Positions 54,090-63,801 of a DNA stretch of 64,000 nucleotides are shown here, one piece after another. Made by a program: the position numbers and the translations under genes. The stretch lies in assembly GCF_021532315.1 (NCBI RefSeq), contig NZ_JAKGAO010000011.1:124001-188000 (forward strand), read 5' to 3'. The DNA is from Paenibacillus tarimensis (GTDB lineage Bacteria > Bacillota > Bacilli > Paenibacillales > Paenibacillaceae). Under the pieces are notes generated by a model, which was not told the DNA's origin, searched no databases, and saw only the letters and a program-made list of their open reading frames with translations. Each line of letters starts with the position of its first letter. Position 1 is the stretch's first letter.

Positions 54090-56540
54090 CTACTTCTTAT
54101 AGTGCAAAGTACGATAAATAATTACTGCTGCTTCCGCACGGCTTGCATAGTCGTTCGGCCGGAATTTGCCGCCGCTTCCTGTTACAATTTCGTTCTCCAC
54201 TGCGAAGGCCGACCCTTCCTTCAGCGTTGCATGAACCTTATTCCCATCGGCAAAGGCCGCCAAGGCAGCCGAAGCATCCTCCGCACCCTGGGCTTCCTTC
54301 GCATGCTTTAGCGCCCGGTGGATCATCGTCGCCATCTCGGCACGCGTTATCGGTGCGTTCGGCTCGAAATAACCCGGTCTGCGTCCAATAACAATACCAA
54401 GCTCTGCTGTCACACGTACAAAAGGATAGAACCATTCACCCGTGCCCACATCTGTGAACTGCTCAGCAGCATCGTTGGTCTCCAGGTTGAGAGAGCGAAC
54501 CAGCATCTTGGAGAACTCCGCCCGGGTCACCCGATAATGCGGCGCAAAAATCTGCGGCGCCATACCGATGGTAATGCCCTTGGCTGCCCCAACCTCAATG
54601 GCACGGCCAGCCCAAGGATAAACATCCGCTATATCACGGAAGGTTACGTTATTTTCGATGACGGTATAGGTGGAATAACCCGCCAGCGATTCTTCCAGGT
54701 AGCCGTCTTCTTCATGCAGCACACCGCCTTCAGCCGTGTAGCTGCTCCCGCTGAGCCGTATAACCGTGACCTTCTCCGTATCCGTACCAGCCGGAAGCTC
54801 TACGGGGAAACGGACCTTGAACGGTGTTGTGAACTGGGACTCCGGCTTGCCGCCTACAGTCAGACCGAACTGATATACGGGAGACAACGGCTTAACGTTT
54901 ACGGATGCAGGCAGTGTTACAAGACTCACACCGAGGTTAACCGACTGGCTGAACTGGCTGATCGGAAGCCGCTTCGTCAGTCCGTATACCATTATACCCA
55001 CTGTCTTCACACCAGCATTGTTTATCCCCTTTACAATCGGCTCGGATAACTGCAGCTCGCTTGCATTTACAGACAGAGTGCCATATACAAAGGTGAAATA
55101 GATATCCGATATAACCGTCGTGCTGATCCCTGCTGCAGTCAGCTGTTCTTCCACGATTTTGCGTGCTTCAACATAAAGACCGACCGCCTCCAGCACATGA
55201 TCCTGCACGATCACCGCTTCTGCCTTGCTGCCCGTCACCGTTGTAAACGGTGAAACGTCATACATCCAGTAATCGCGCAGTGTCTTCCTGGCCAGCTCCG
55301 TCGCTTCATTAATCAAGGCGTTCCGCTGGACATCGGTAATTCCCGGCGTCTTCAGCTGACGGATAATATCCGCCATCTTATCCTTGAAATCCTGGAGGAA
55401 ACCCTTCTGCGGTGCCGTGACTCCCGGGCCCGGGCTTATAGGCCCTCCGCCGCCTCCACCGCCGCCTCCGCCGCCCGGATTCGGGCTTGCGGCCGTCAGG
55501 GTGACCTCTTTCGAGAAAATGACTTTATTAAGCAGCTTGGCAGCGACAACCGCCTTGCCCGATGTTCCGCTGGTCAGCTTGACGACACCGCCGGCTTCAA
55601 CCACCACGCCAGCATCGCCGCTTTCCTTCGACCAGACAACCGGAACGGCCTTCGGCACATCTCTGCCCAAAATCTTAAGCTTATACGTGTGCGTCCTGCC
55701 GTCCTGGCTTATCTCCGCTGTACCTTCCGTCTCGGAGCGTATGTAAGCTACGAGGATCGCATTGACAGCCGGGCCTTCCTTAGTGAGGCCTTGGCGGACA
55801 TTAGCGAAGGTCTTTATAACGTCTTCCGGCGTAATCTCCAGCCCCTTCAAGACTGAACTCAGCGGCTGCTGTTCATTGTTCATGACAGCTGCAATCGCTT
55901 TCCCGACAAAAGCATTGCGCTGCTGCACATCGGCCATCATGATAACAATGTCCTGCAGCGGCTTCTCCTTGAGCATCGCCATTACCTGCCCCTCCACTCC
56001 AGGGTAGGCGCCGCCCCCGAACAGGAAGGTCACAAGATCATCAATAGTAACCGAGTCTTTGCCCCCGGCCTGCGCAATCTCCTGCAGCAGTGCCGCGTAT
56101 TCCGGCTTCTTCTGGATGGCCTGAAGCTCAGTTAGCTGCGGGTCAAAGTAAATCGTACCGATATCCTGCAGCATGGCCAAGAAAATCTTATGCTTCTCCG
56201 CTTTCTCCGCATCCGTCCCTGTCAGCTTCTCAGCGAGCTTGCTCCAGACCGGATCCAGCCACGGTGCCGCCTGCTCGAACGACAGGCCTGCGATTTCGGC
56301 GCGCAATCGGCGGACATCTTGGACGTCCGCCGGGTCGCCGGCATGCAGCGCTTGGTGAATCCTGTTCATCCGGTCAAGAAACTGTTGAGCTGGCGCTTTA
56401 GGATCAGCAGCGTAGGCGGATTGCACGAAACCGATTCTCCCGTGCGCATCCGTCCCGCTAGTTGGCGGCAGTGCCCCCAGTGTTGTCGCCACCAAGACGG
56501 CTGCCATGCCGGCTTTCAATGTGCGCTGCCTAACTTCCAT
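54090..56540 (-). CDS. S-layer-homology (SLH) domain surface protein
   Basis: This 816-residue protein has a signal peptide (cleavage near AYAADP, about residue 45), a large helical/beta body, a run of eleven glycines at about 355-366 and three SLH repeats at the C-terminus (about 632-816). Each repeat shows its core: RVTRAEF, PITRAEM, YASRAEA. SLH domains bind pyruvylated secondary wall polymer, so the protein is anchored to the wall. The first half (about 50-350) is all-helical and then Ig-like; I recognise no enzyme motif. GAGGTAGAGG precedes the ATG. It lies among polysaccharide genes that may build its anchor. Confidence 0.92.
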   Translation of the reverse strand: MEVRQRTLKAGMAAVLVATTLGALPPTSGTDAHGRIGFVQSAYAADPKAPAQQFLDRMNRIHQALHAGDPADVQDVRRLRAEIAGLSFEQAAPWLDPVWSKLAEKLTGTDAEKAEKHKIFLAMLQDIGTIYFDPQLTELQAIQKKPEYAALLQEIAQAGGKDSVTIDDLVTFLFGGGAYPGVEGQVMAMLKEKPLQDIVIMMADVQQRNAFVGKAIAAVMNNEQQPLSSVLKGLEITPEDVIKTFANVRQGLTKEGPAVNAILVAYIRSETEGTAEISQDGRTHTYKLKILGRDVPKAVPVVWSKESGDAGVVVEAGGVVKLTSGTSGKAVVAAKLLNKVIFSKEVTLTAASPNPGGGGGGGGGGGPISPGPGVTAPQKGFLQDFKDKMADIIRQLKTPGITDVQRNALINEATELARKTLRDYWMYDVSPFTTVTGSKAEAVIVQDHVLEAVGLYVEARKIVEEQLTAAGISTTVISDIYFTFVYGTLSVNASELQLSEPIVKGINNAGVKTVGIMVYGLTKRLPISQFSQSVNLGVSLVTLPASVNVKPLSPVYQFGLTVGGKPESQFTTPFKVRFPVELPAGTDTEKVTVIRLSGSSYTAEGGVLHEEDGYLEESLAGYSTYTVIENNVTFRDIADVYPWAGRAIEVGAAKGITIGMAPQIFAPHYRVTRAEFSKMLVRSLNLETNDAAEQFTDVGTGEWFYPFVRVTAELGIVIGRRPGYFEPNAPITRAEMATMIHRALKHAKEAQGAEDASAALAAFADGNKVHATLKEGSAFAVENEIVTGSGGKFRPNDYASRAEAAVIIYRTLHYKK

Positions 56541-56562
56541 TCCTCTACCTCCTCATAATAGG

Positions 56563-57882
56563 TTATACATACTGCTTCTCAATATATTGGACAGGCCTGC
56601 CTACCGGGTAATAGGCAAGTCCGGAGTCCCGAACCTGAGCCATATCAAACACATTCCGTCCATCAATCAGCACCGGCTCCGCTAGTGCAGCCTCTATCGC
56701 CATAAGGTCGGCTTCCGTAAACTCCTTCCACTCCGTAAGCAGACACAGCGCGTGTGAGCCCTGCACCGCCTCCATTGCCGTGGCGCACCATTCAATCGCC
56801 GGATGGTCATACATCTTGCGGAAATTCTCCATCGCGATCGGGTCGTATACCTTCGGTCTTGCGCCAAGCTCAATAATCCGTCCAATAATCTCCAGCGCCG
56901 GCGCCTCCCGGACATCATCCGTCTCCGGCTTGAAGGCCAGCCCCCACACCCCAATCTGCTTACCGCTCAGGCTTCCAAGCGATTGATAGAGCTTGTCGAT
57001 GACGCTGTAACGCTGAGTCTGATTGACTTCAACGACGGACTTTAACAGTTTAAAATCGTATTCCACATTACCTGCTATCTGAATAAGCGCCTTCGTATCC
57101 TTCGGGAAGCAGGAACCGCCGTAACCAATGCCCGCTTTCAGGAATGAAGCCCCAATCCGCTTATCAAGGCCCATACCCTTCGCAACCTCTGTAACGTCGG
57201 CCCCAACCTTCTCGCAGATATTGGCAATCTCATTAATAAATGATATCTTGGTAGCCAGGAAGGCGTTGGATGCATATTTAATCATTTCCGCACTACGGAT
57301 ATCGGTGACGATGATCTGATCGGTCAATGGACGGTGCAGCTCCGTGAGCAGCTCCGATGCCTTTACGCTCTCGGCGCCGATAATAATCCGGTCAGGATTC
57401 ATCGTATCCTGAACAGCCGTCCCTTCCCGGAGAAACTCCGGCAGGGAGGCAATATCAAAGTCTCCGGTATAGCGCGATGCGATGATGGCCTTTACCCGCT
57501 CATTCGTTCCCACCGGAACGGTGCTTTTGACACAGACAACCTTATAGCCGTTCATGGCATCGCCAATTTCTCGTGCCGCCGCTTCAATATACTGCATATC
57601 CGCCTCGCCGCCGGGAAGCGGCGGTGTGCCCACAGCTATGATGACAAGCTCAGCTTCTACGATGGCTTCGGATATATCCGTAGTGAAGGATAGTCTGCCG
57701 GCTTCCGCATTACGGACGGAGAGATCACCAAGCCCCGGCTCATAGATTGGAATCCCTCCCGCGCGAAGCGTATCCACCTTGGACGGATCCTTATCCACAC
57801 AGTAAACCCGGTTGCCAAGCTCCGCGTAGCAAACACCCGAGACCAGACCAACATAACCTGTACCGATAACCGCAATATTCAT
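56563..57882 (-). CDS. UDP-glucose 6-dehydrogenase
   Basis: The enzyme oxidises UDP-glucose to UDP-glucuronate. The 439-residue protein has the NAD motif IAVIGTGYVGLVSG, the catalytic cysteine in GIGYGGSCFPKDT (around 260) and GLAFKPETDDVREAPA. It resembles TuaD, the teichuronic-acid enzyme of Bacillus. In this cluster glucuronate is probably a building block of the exported polysaccharide or wall polymer. AAGGAG precedes the ATG. Confidence 0.95.
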   Translation of the reverse strand: MNIAVIGTGYVGLVSGVCYAELGNRVYCVDKDPSKVDTLRAGGIPIYEPGLGDLSVRNAEAGRLSFTTDISEAIVEAELVIIAVGTPPLPGGEADMQYIEAAAREIGDAMNGYKVVCVKSTVPVGTNERVKAIIASRYTGDFDIASLPEFLREGTAVQDTMNPDRIIIGAESVKASELLTELHRPLTDQIIVTDIRSAEMIKYASNAFLATKISFINEIANICEKVGADVTEVAKGMGLDKRIGASFLKAGIGYGGSCFPKDTKALIQIAGNVEYDFKLLKSVVEVNQTQRYSVIDKLYQSLGSLSGKQIGVWGLAFKPETDDVREAPALEIIGRIIELGARPKVYDPIAMENFRKMYDHPAIEWCATAMEAVQGSHALCLLTEWKEFTEADLMAIEAALAEPVLIDGRNVFDMAQVRDSGLAYYPVGRPVQYIEKQYV

Positions 57883-57934
57883 ATGGTTTCACTCCTTATG
57901 GTATTGCCCACTCTATAGACAAGGAGGTTCTGCT

Positions 57935-58036
57935 GTGCACCCGGTTCGTAAGAATAAGTTCGCTATTGGATGTTTATGGGGCATATGCCTCTCCCTAATC
58001 ATGTGGGCTATCTTGTTTTGGCTCTTCCTTAGATAA
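57935..58036 (+). CDS. 33-residue single-helix membrane microprotein
   Basis: A GTG start at 57935 has AAGGAGG seven bases upstream, and the frame gives 33 residues: a basic N-terminus (HPVRKNKF) and one strongly hydrophobic, Trp/Leu-rich helix to the end (WAILFWLFLR). Its last 8 bp overlap, in convergent orientation, the end of the phosphohexomutase-like gene. It is the only plus-strand gene in the polysaccharide cluster. Many such short membrane peptides are real but unassigned. Confidence 0.6.
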   Translation: MHPVRKNKFAIGCLWGICLSLIMWAILFWLFLR

Positions 58037-59783
58037 TACTCTCCACTGTGTACAGCACATCCGAGCGGATTGCCGCAAGCTTCCTGCGGCAGGCCTGCTC
58101 GCCCGATTCACGGCTCCCGAAGAACAGCCGGATTTCTGGCTCAGCCGAAGCGGCCTTAATTCCGTACCAGGAGCCGTCCTCCAATATGAATTTCAGGATG
58201 TCGGCATGAGGCAGGTTAACCGGCTTCATTCTGCTGCGCATAACATCCAGCTGCTCCCCCTTGCGGTAGTCATATAGATACTTAATTCTCAGTCCTGCCA
58301 TCATCCGCGGACACTCACTGCGCATCCGTTCCATTACAATGCGAAGCTGCTGCCATCCCTCAAGACCGGCGAAGGTCAGCTTCACCTGATCCTCCCGAAA
58401 CCACCCAAATGTCTCAAACAGCTGCAGCAGCTGCTGGTAGACCGATGTTCCAACTGATTTATAATAAGCACACATCTCTGCTATTAGAAGCGCCGTTTGA
58501 ACAGCGTCCTTGTCCCGGACGAAGCCTCCTGACGTGTAACCGCCATCCTCCTCATAGCCGAACAGGAATGCCCTGCTGCCTGATATATCATAGGAGGCCA
58601 TCTGTGCGGCAATCTGCCGAAAGCCCGATGTTACCTCAGCGGTAAGCAGACCGTAATGAGTAATAACCTCATCCGCCAGCCCCTGGGCCAGGACAGAGCG
58701 AAGTACAATACCGTTCGGCGGCAGATTATTCTGTCCGCTCTTGCGCAGGAACATATAACTGACTAGGAGGGCTGCTGTCTGGCTGGCTGTAAGCAGCTCA
58801 TATTTACCCAGCTCAGTCTTAACCGAGAGGCTGAGCTCGCTTGCCTCGGGATTTACAGACAGGATCATGTCTGCATTGGTGCGCCTCGCTATAGTGAAAG
58901 CCGGCTTCAGGTTCTCCAGCAGATAAGGATCCGGCTGGTTCAGCGCCGAGAAGAACAGATCGAGCTGCTGCTGCTCGGGCACCGGGTAAAGCTCCGTAAA
59001 ACCAGCTTGCTCTAGTGCATTCTTCACCATTTCCCCGGCTGCCGACTGCAGAGGCGTGAAGACAATTCGTACCGAAGCGCCCAATAGCTGATTGGTCTCC
59101 TTGGACAGCGGAACCTGCTGCATGTACTCCAGATATGCCTCATCAATCTCCGATCCGACCATAATAAGCCGGCCAGACTTCAATGCCTCCTCCGGGTTCA
59201 AGGTTTCCACCTTCAGGCCGTCGTGCCAGCGACTCATGAAATGGGTCAGCCTGCCAATGGCGTCATCCTGAATGGGGATGCCAATATCACTGTATATCCT
59301 GCAGCCGTTGTAGACGGCCGCATAATTCCCTGCTGCCAGCACGATCCCCGCTGCAGCATGAAGCCACCGGACAGCAAAGGCCAGCACCGATGTCGGCCTG
59401 GCCTGTTCGAACAAGTACGCTTTGATGTGATTGTGGGCCAGCACAAGAGCAGCCTGTTCAGCGAAGCCCCTGGAGAAGTAACGGGAATCATAGCCGATGA
59501 CAACGCCACGCTGCTGGGCTGCGAACCCCCGGGCTTTGATTTCATCCGCAAGCCCCTGGGAGACTCTCCGCAGCGTAAAGATATTCATCCGGTTCGTCCC
59601 GACGCCGACCTTCCCCTGTATGCCATCGCTCCCATATTCAAGGTACTTGTAGAATCGATCGGTAATTTCTGCTGATTTGAGCTCAATTAGTTCCTTCTTC
59701 AGGTAAGGGGGCATTTCGGCCTGCTTCCACCGGTTGTACCTCCGCTGCACCACATTATCCAGCTGCTCAACAATTGCGTACAT
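58029..59783 (-). CDS. Phosphohexomutase homologue lacking catalytic residues (probable pseudoenzyme)
   Basis: This 584-residue protein has the four-domain phosphoglucomutase/phosphomannomutase architecture: opening EYGSDGIQGKVGVGTNRMN, sugar-binding GYEEDGGYTSGGFVRDKDA at 409-427 and a C-terminal phosphate-binding lobe. The catalytic loop, normally TASHNP with the phosphoserine, is A150-A-G-N-Y-A155, so the serine is glycine. The metal loop, normally DPDADR, is N311-P-E-A-S-E316, so all three aspartates are gone. The fold is otherwise full-length with no frameshift. It lies between manC and ugd and may be a regulatory or structural partner. AAGGAG precedes ATG 59783. Confidence 0.85.
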   Translation of the reverse strand: MYAIVEQLDNVVQRRYNRWKQAEMPPYLKKELIELKSAEITDRFYKYLEYGSDGIQGKVGVGTNRMNIFTLRRVSQGLADEIKARGFAAQQRGVVIGYDSRYFSRGFAEQAALVLAHNHIKAYLFEQARPTSVLAFAVRWLHAAAGIVLAAGNYAAVYNGCRIYSDIGIPIQDDAIGRLTHFMSRWHDGLKVETLNPEEALKSGRLIMVGSEIDEAYLEYMQQVPLSKETNQLLGASVRIVFTPLQSAAGEMVKNALEQAGFTELYPVPEQQQLDLFFSALNQPDPYLLENLKPAFTIARRTNADMILSVNPEASELSLSVKTELGKYELLTASQTAALLVSYMFLRKSGQNNLPPNGIVLRSVLAQGLADEVITHYGLLTAEVTSGFRQIAAQMASYDISGSRAFLFGYEEDGGYTSGGFVRDKDAVQTALLIAEMCAYYKSVGTSVYQQLLQLFETFGWFREDQVKLTFAGLEGWQQLRIVMERMRSECPRMMAGLRIKYLYDYRKGEQLDVMRSRMKPVNLPHADILKFILEDGSWYGIKAASAEPEIRLFFGSRESGEQACRRKLAAIRSDVLYTVESII

Positions 59784-59797
59784 GTGAATTTCTCCTT

Positions 59798-61183
59798 CTA
59801 GGAGGCGCAGACTTGAATAATTTCCTCCCACTTCATTGCAATCCGCACAATATCTTCTTCAATGAGTTCACTTCCTGTCTGCACCTCGATGATTTCGATT
59901 TCCTGCAGGGCGCGCAGGCTGTGCAGCGTACCGACCGGAATAGCCACCACATCGCCGGCTGTAATGCGCCGCAGCTCGCCGCCGAGCACCATCTCGCCTT
60001 CCCCTGCTATGACTGTCCATACCTCACTCCGCTTGCTGTGGTACTGATAGCTCAGATTACATCCCTTCGAGACGCAAATCCGTTTGGTAAGCACCTCATA
60101 ACCTTCGGGGTATTTCACATAATCCAGGACCCGGTAACGGCCCCAACGCCGCTCCTCGTACATCGGACGCTGGTCCTCAAGCTTCTTCATGACTTCCTTC
60201 ACACGCGGGCTCGCCTCCTTGTCAGAGACAAGAATACCGTCCGGGCTTGCGGCCACAATCAGATTGGAAGCGCCCAGCACGGTAATCGGGATGTCCAGCT
60301 CGTTAATGACATGCGTATGAAGGGAATCCTCTGTCACAATTCCTTTGCCCACTAGCGGGGAACGGATCTCCTCCGTTAATGTGTTCCATGTGCCAAGATC
60401 CTTCCAGGTTCCCTGATAGGGTGTCACGACAATATGCTCCGCCTTCTCGACTACCGCATAATCGAAGCTGGTCTCCTCCAGCCGTTCGTACTGCTTCACC
60501 AGCTCATCGTACTGGATCGGCAGCCCCCGCCGGATCAGCTCGTTAATGACATAACCCAGCCGGAATGCAAAAACCCCGCAATTCCAGAGCGCCTGCTGAC
60601 TAATCAGCTCACGCGCCTGCTCCTCGCGGGGTTTCTCCGTAAATCGGCTCACCCTTGCATATTCAGCTGAAGATTGAGCCGTCTTCCCGCTTCCCGGCTC
60701 CGGTACGATGTAGCCGTACTTCTCGGAAGGGTAGGTCGGCTGAACGCCGATCAGCCCGATCTCCGCTTCCGTTTCGCCCATAATCTGTTCAAGCTCTTGC
60801 AGCTTGCCGAAGAAATGATCCTCCACATAAGGGTCCACCGGCAGCACCACAATCGTCTCCTGCAGGGCTACACCCTTAATCGAATAGAGATACACTGCGG
60901 ATAGTGCAATAGCAGGAAACGTATCCCGCCTTTGCGGCTCGACGATGATCTCCACCCCGGAACCGAGCTGGCTCTGCAGCATTTCCACCTGTGCACGGCT
61001 GGTCGCAAGACACGCCTCACGCTGCAGCCCCGCCCTGCCCAGCTGCTGCCATACGCGCTGTACCATCGACTGCCTTCCGCCTTCCCCGTCTTCAAGCACC
61101 TTCAGGAACTGCTTGGAGCGTGAATCATTGGACAGCGGCCACAGACGTTTGCCCGATCCGCCGGATAACAATATGAGTTTCAT
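59798..61183 (-). CDS. manC: Mannose-1-phosphate guanylyltransferase (ManC type)
   Basis: The enzyme makes GDP-mannose from mannose-1-phosphate and GTP. The 461-residue protein has the nucleotidyl-transferase signature LSGGSGKRLWPLSN, FTEKP and NCGVFAF, then a C-terminal cupin domain (about 345-455; KYPEGYEVLTKRICVSKG) as in type II enzymes. Whether the cupin part has isomerase activity cannot be told. Its ATG overlaps the stop of the glycosyltransferase gene, so the two are coupled. The mannose-1-phosphate must come from another mutase, since the one next door looks inactive. Confidence 0.93.
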   Translation of the reverse strand: MKLILLSGGSGKRLWPLSNDSRSKQFLKVLEDGEGGRQSMVQRVWQQLGRAGLQREACLATSRAQVEMLQSQLGSGVEIIVEPQRRDTFPAIALSAVYLYSIKGVALQETIVVLPVDPYVEDHFFGKLQELEQIMGETEAEIGLIGVQPTYPSEKYGYIVPEPGSGKTAQSSAEYARVSRFTEKPREEQARELISQQALWNCGVFAFRLGYVINELIRRGLPIQYDELVKQYERLEETSFDYAVVEKAEHIVVTPYQGTWKDLGTWNTLTEEIRSPLVGKGIVTEDSLHTHVINELDIPITVLGASNLIVAASPDGILVSDKEASPRVKEVMKKLEDQRPMYEERRWGRYRVLDYVKYPEGYEVLTKRICVSKGCNLSYQYHSKRSEVWTVIAGEGEMVLGGELRRITAGDVVAIPVGTLHSLRALQEIEIIEVQTGSELIEEDIVRIAMKWEEIIQVCAS

Positions 61184-62436
61184 ACCCCAACACTCCTCTC
61201 CGCTCCTGTTTCTTTGGCCTTCCCTTCCCCTGATGCCGCTGAACGCTGTGAGATTTTCTTGAATTTGCTGTATACAATGATGGCATAAATCCGGCAGTAT
61301 TCCGCGAAGCCTTTAACCAACCGCCCCGTAGCTGTACGTTCCCTCTTGAACGAACCCAGCTTGTCACCGAGTATGCCCTCAATAATCGGTCCTGCCTTAC
61401 GGATATCATAGGTCTGTTCCATATACGCGCTGTTGGCATGCAGGAATTCCGTCTGCAGGGTACGGGTTTGGATTGAGCGGATCAGATTCTCCAGCACATC
61501 TGGCGAATCGGGGTTTCCAACCCCGCGGCCTGTAAAATTGGTCTGCTGGAGGCTCGGAATTGTATCTGCTGTGCAGAGCCACATTTCATCCGATTCGCTG
61601 ACCACGAAGGATATCCGGTGATAGTAGATCGGCTCGATGACGCTTCTCCCTTTGCCGAATACGATATGTGCTCGTCGGATGTAATCCTTCACATTGTTGC
61701 GGAAACCCGCAACATGAACCGCTTCCCGTCCGCTGTTCATCCGGGCAGCCTGTGCCTGTACCTGATCCATGCACTCGCCATCGCCCACGATCGTGAGCCT
61801 GATGCCAGGCACTCTCTCGAGCATGGCTTCCACGCAGCGCATGATATAGAGGACAGAGTTGATTTTCTCTTCATCGAGTCTGGAAATTACCAGCAGTTCA
61901 ACCGGTTCGCCAGGCGTAAAAGCCGTGTAAATCTCATCCTCATGCCCGGACTTCGGCTCGAAGGTCAGCCGGTTGGTAATGAGCGAGACATCAGCCTCCC
62001 TGTAGCCATCCTGAATCAGCGCCTCTTTGTTCTCTTCACTGAAGACGATCAGCCGTTCATTCTTCATATATTTAGTGAACATATGCGGCACGATGCCGCC
62101 GGGTACGATATAGATGACCGGTATGCCGAACCACTTCTCAATCGCCCTGTGGAAGATGGCATTGCAGACGGATATCGACACAATGACATCCGGCCTGTGC
62201 TGCTTGACCAGCTTGTAGTAACGCCGTGCAGTGCGCAGGTTGCCAAGGGGCCTATCTTTTTCAAAGAAGGGAAGGTCATAGGTATCAATATCTTGCTCGC
62301 TGTACCTGGACTGCAGGTTGTTGTACAAGCCCACTGCAAAAACCTCATGGTTAGACGCCTTGAACAGCAGGCCGTATTCCAGCAGGGAAAGCGCGGCGCC
62401 GCCCGCAAATCTCCGGTTCTTTAATAGAATTTTCAT
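61180..62436 (-). CDS. Glycosyltransferase family 4-like
   Basis: This 418-residue GT-B-fold enzyme has the acceptor-side start LLKNRRFAGGAALSLLEYGLL and the donor-side half with ELLVISRLDEEKINSVLYI, RLTIVGDGE and FGKGRSVIEPIYY, a variation of the EX7E region of GT4. The sugar it transfers is unknown; GDP-mannose and UDP-glucuronate are made by neighbours. AAGGAG precedes the ATG. The gene is coupled to manC and 15 bp after the flippase gene. Confidence 0.88.
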   Translation of the reverse strand: MKILLKNRRFAGGAALSLLEYGLLFKASNHEVFAVGLYNNLQSRYSEQDIDTYDLPFFEKDRPLGNLRTARRYYKLVKQHRPDVIVSISVCNAIFHRAIEKWFGIPVIYIVPGGIVPHMFTKYMKNERLIVFSEENKEALIQDGYREADVSLITNRLTFEPKSGHEDEIYTAFTPGEPVELLVISRLDEEKINSVLYIMRCVEAMLERVPGIRLTIVGDGECMDQVQAQAARMNSGREAVHVAGFRNNVKDYIRRAHIVFGKGRSVIEPIYYHRISFVVSESDEMWLCTADTIPSLQQTNFTGRGVGNPDSPDVLENLIRSIQTRTLQTEFLHANSAYMEQTYDIRKAGPIIEGILGDKLGSFKRERTATGRLVKGFAEYCRIYAIIVYSKFKKISQRSAASGEGKAKETGAERSVGV

Positions 62437-62451
62437 GATACACTCCTTCTG

Positions 62452-63798
62452 TTACGCCGAACTGCTCCCGCCTACTTCCCTCTGCTTCCCCTTCTGTCTC
62501 CTGCGGCTCCATATACCGGACACCCGCTGCTTCAGATCCGCGGCATCCGCCTTGGTCATCACCAATATATGCCTAAGCTTCAGCTTCTCCCGGCGCGTGT
62601 ACAAAATCAAAAACAGCAGACCGGCGAAGGTATAGGATGTAGCTGAGGAAATAGAGGCTCCGATCGCCCCGTATTTCGGAATCAGCAGCAGGTTCATGCC
62701 AACGTTAATCAGAAGCGATACGATAGACACATTGAGTGAAAATAACGGGTATCCTCTGCCCGAGATTTCAGAGTGGAGAAGTTTTACAATGACAAAGCTG
62801 AGAATACCCGGCATAATGTAACGAATTACGGTAGCGGAAGCGGCAAAAGCCTGACCGTAAAGGGCAGTGATAATAACGGGAGCGAATATCCAGAAGAGGG
62901 CCCCGCATACGATCAGCACCGGCACCAGCAGACGGATCAATCTGGTCGTCCGGTCGATGGAGTCCTGTTCCCTGCTTGCATTCGCCCCCTTGGAAAACAG
63001 GATCAAGCCAATAGCCGCCGGAACCTGCCAGATGACCTCAGCGATATTGGTTCCGACCGAATAAATACCGACCTCCGTGACATTGGTATATGCCTCCAGA
63101 ATCAGGACGTCGAAGCGGTAGTTCAGCTGAAGAACGAATAAGGCGAGCGCGAAGGAAAAGCCTCTGGTTATCATGCTGCGGATGATCGGGCCGTTATAGT
63201 GAATGCCGAACGGTATTTCCTTCAAGGCCCGAATACTGTAGAGCAGCGTAAAGACCGCCATGAGAAGCTGCGTTACCGCAGCTCCCATCACGCCCCACTT
63301 CCACAAGCCCACCAGCAGCAGCAGGATACCAAAGTTCAGCCCCGTCTTCAGCAGCTCCGTAAAGTTAATGCTTCCGATCTTGAGCTTGCCCTGCATTACC
63401 CCGCGCAGGTACTGAATACCGAGATTTACCGGAATCGTCAGCAGCATAATGCCCATCAGCCACCAGCTGTAGCGGTCCCCGTACTGCAGCCAGTACAGGA
63501 GTCCGACGATCAGGGTGCACAGGATAGAGGACATCAGCCAGATAAAATTCAGTGAAGAGGTGACAGCCTTCAGCTCAAAGGTCTGTTTGCCGATAAAATA
63601 GGCGGTTGACTGCCGTATTCCAAGATCCGCTATCGTGACCACCAGGGTTGGAATGACAAGGAGCGCCGTTATAATTCCTTTCCCTTCGGGTCCAAGCAGC
63701 CGGGCTGTCAGTACGGATACAAAAAAAGCCCCGAACAGAACCGCAAAGCGGGTCCCCAGGGTCGTTATAATCTGAAAGCCAGTGCTCTTCTTGTTCAT
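62452..63798 (-). CDS. Polysaccharide flippase (Wzx/MOP superfamily)
   Basis: This 448-residue membrane protein has about twelve to fourteen helices and the polysaccharide-biosynthesis family start FAVLFGAFFVSVLTARLLGPEGKG. It should flip lipid-linked oligosaccharide units across the membrane, so the cluster follows a Wzx/Wzy-type route; no Wzy polymerase is in the window. The tail is basic (RRRQKGKQREVGG). The ribosome site is weak; it starts just after the upstream gene's stop. Confidence 0.9.
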   Translation of the reverse strand: MNKKSTGFQIITTLGTRFAVLFGAFFVSVLTARLLGPEGKGIITALLVIPTLVVTIADLGIRQSTAYFIGKQTFELKAVTSSLNFIWLMSSILCTLIVGLLYWLQYGDRYSWWLMGIMLLTIPVNLGIQYLRGVMQGKLKIGSINFTELLKTGLNFGILLLLVGLWKWGVMGAAVTQLLMAVFTLLYSIRALKEIPFGIHYNGPIIRSMITRGFSFALALFVLQLNYRFDVLILEAYTNVTEVGIYSVGTNIAEVIWQVPAAIGLILFSKGANASREQDSIDRTTRLIRLLVPVLIVCGALFWIFAPVIITALYGQAFAASATVIRYIMPGILSFVIVKLLHSEISGRGYPLFSLNVSIVSLLINVGMNLLLIPKYGAIGASISSATSYTFAGLLFLILYTRREKLKLRHILVMTKADAADLKQRVSGIWSRRRQKGKQREVGGSSSA

Positions 63799-63801
63799 CG
63801 C

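Noticed and set aside
58029-59783. Frameshifted pseudogene as an explanation for the missing active-site residues
   Set aside because: The frame is intact for 584 codons and the substrate-binding motifs on either side are preserved, so the changes are substitutions, not decay by frameshift.
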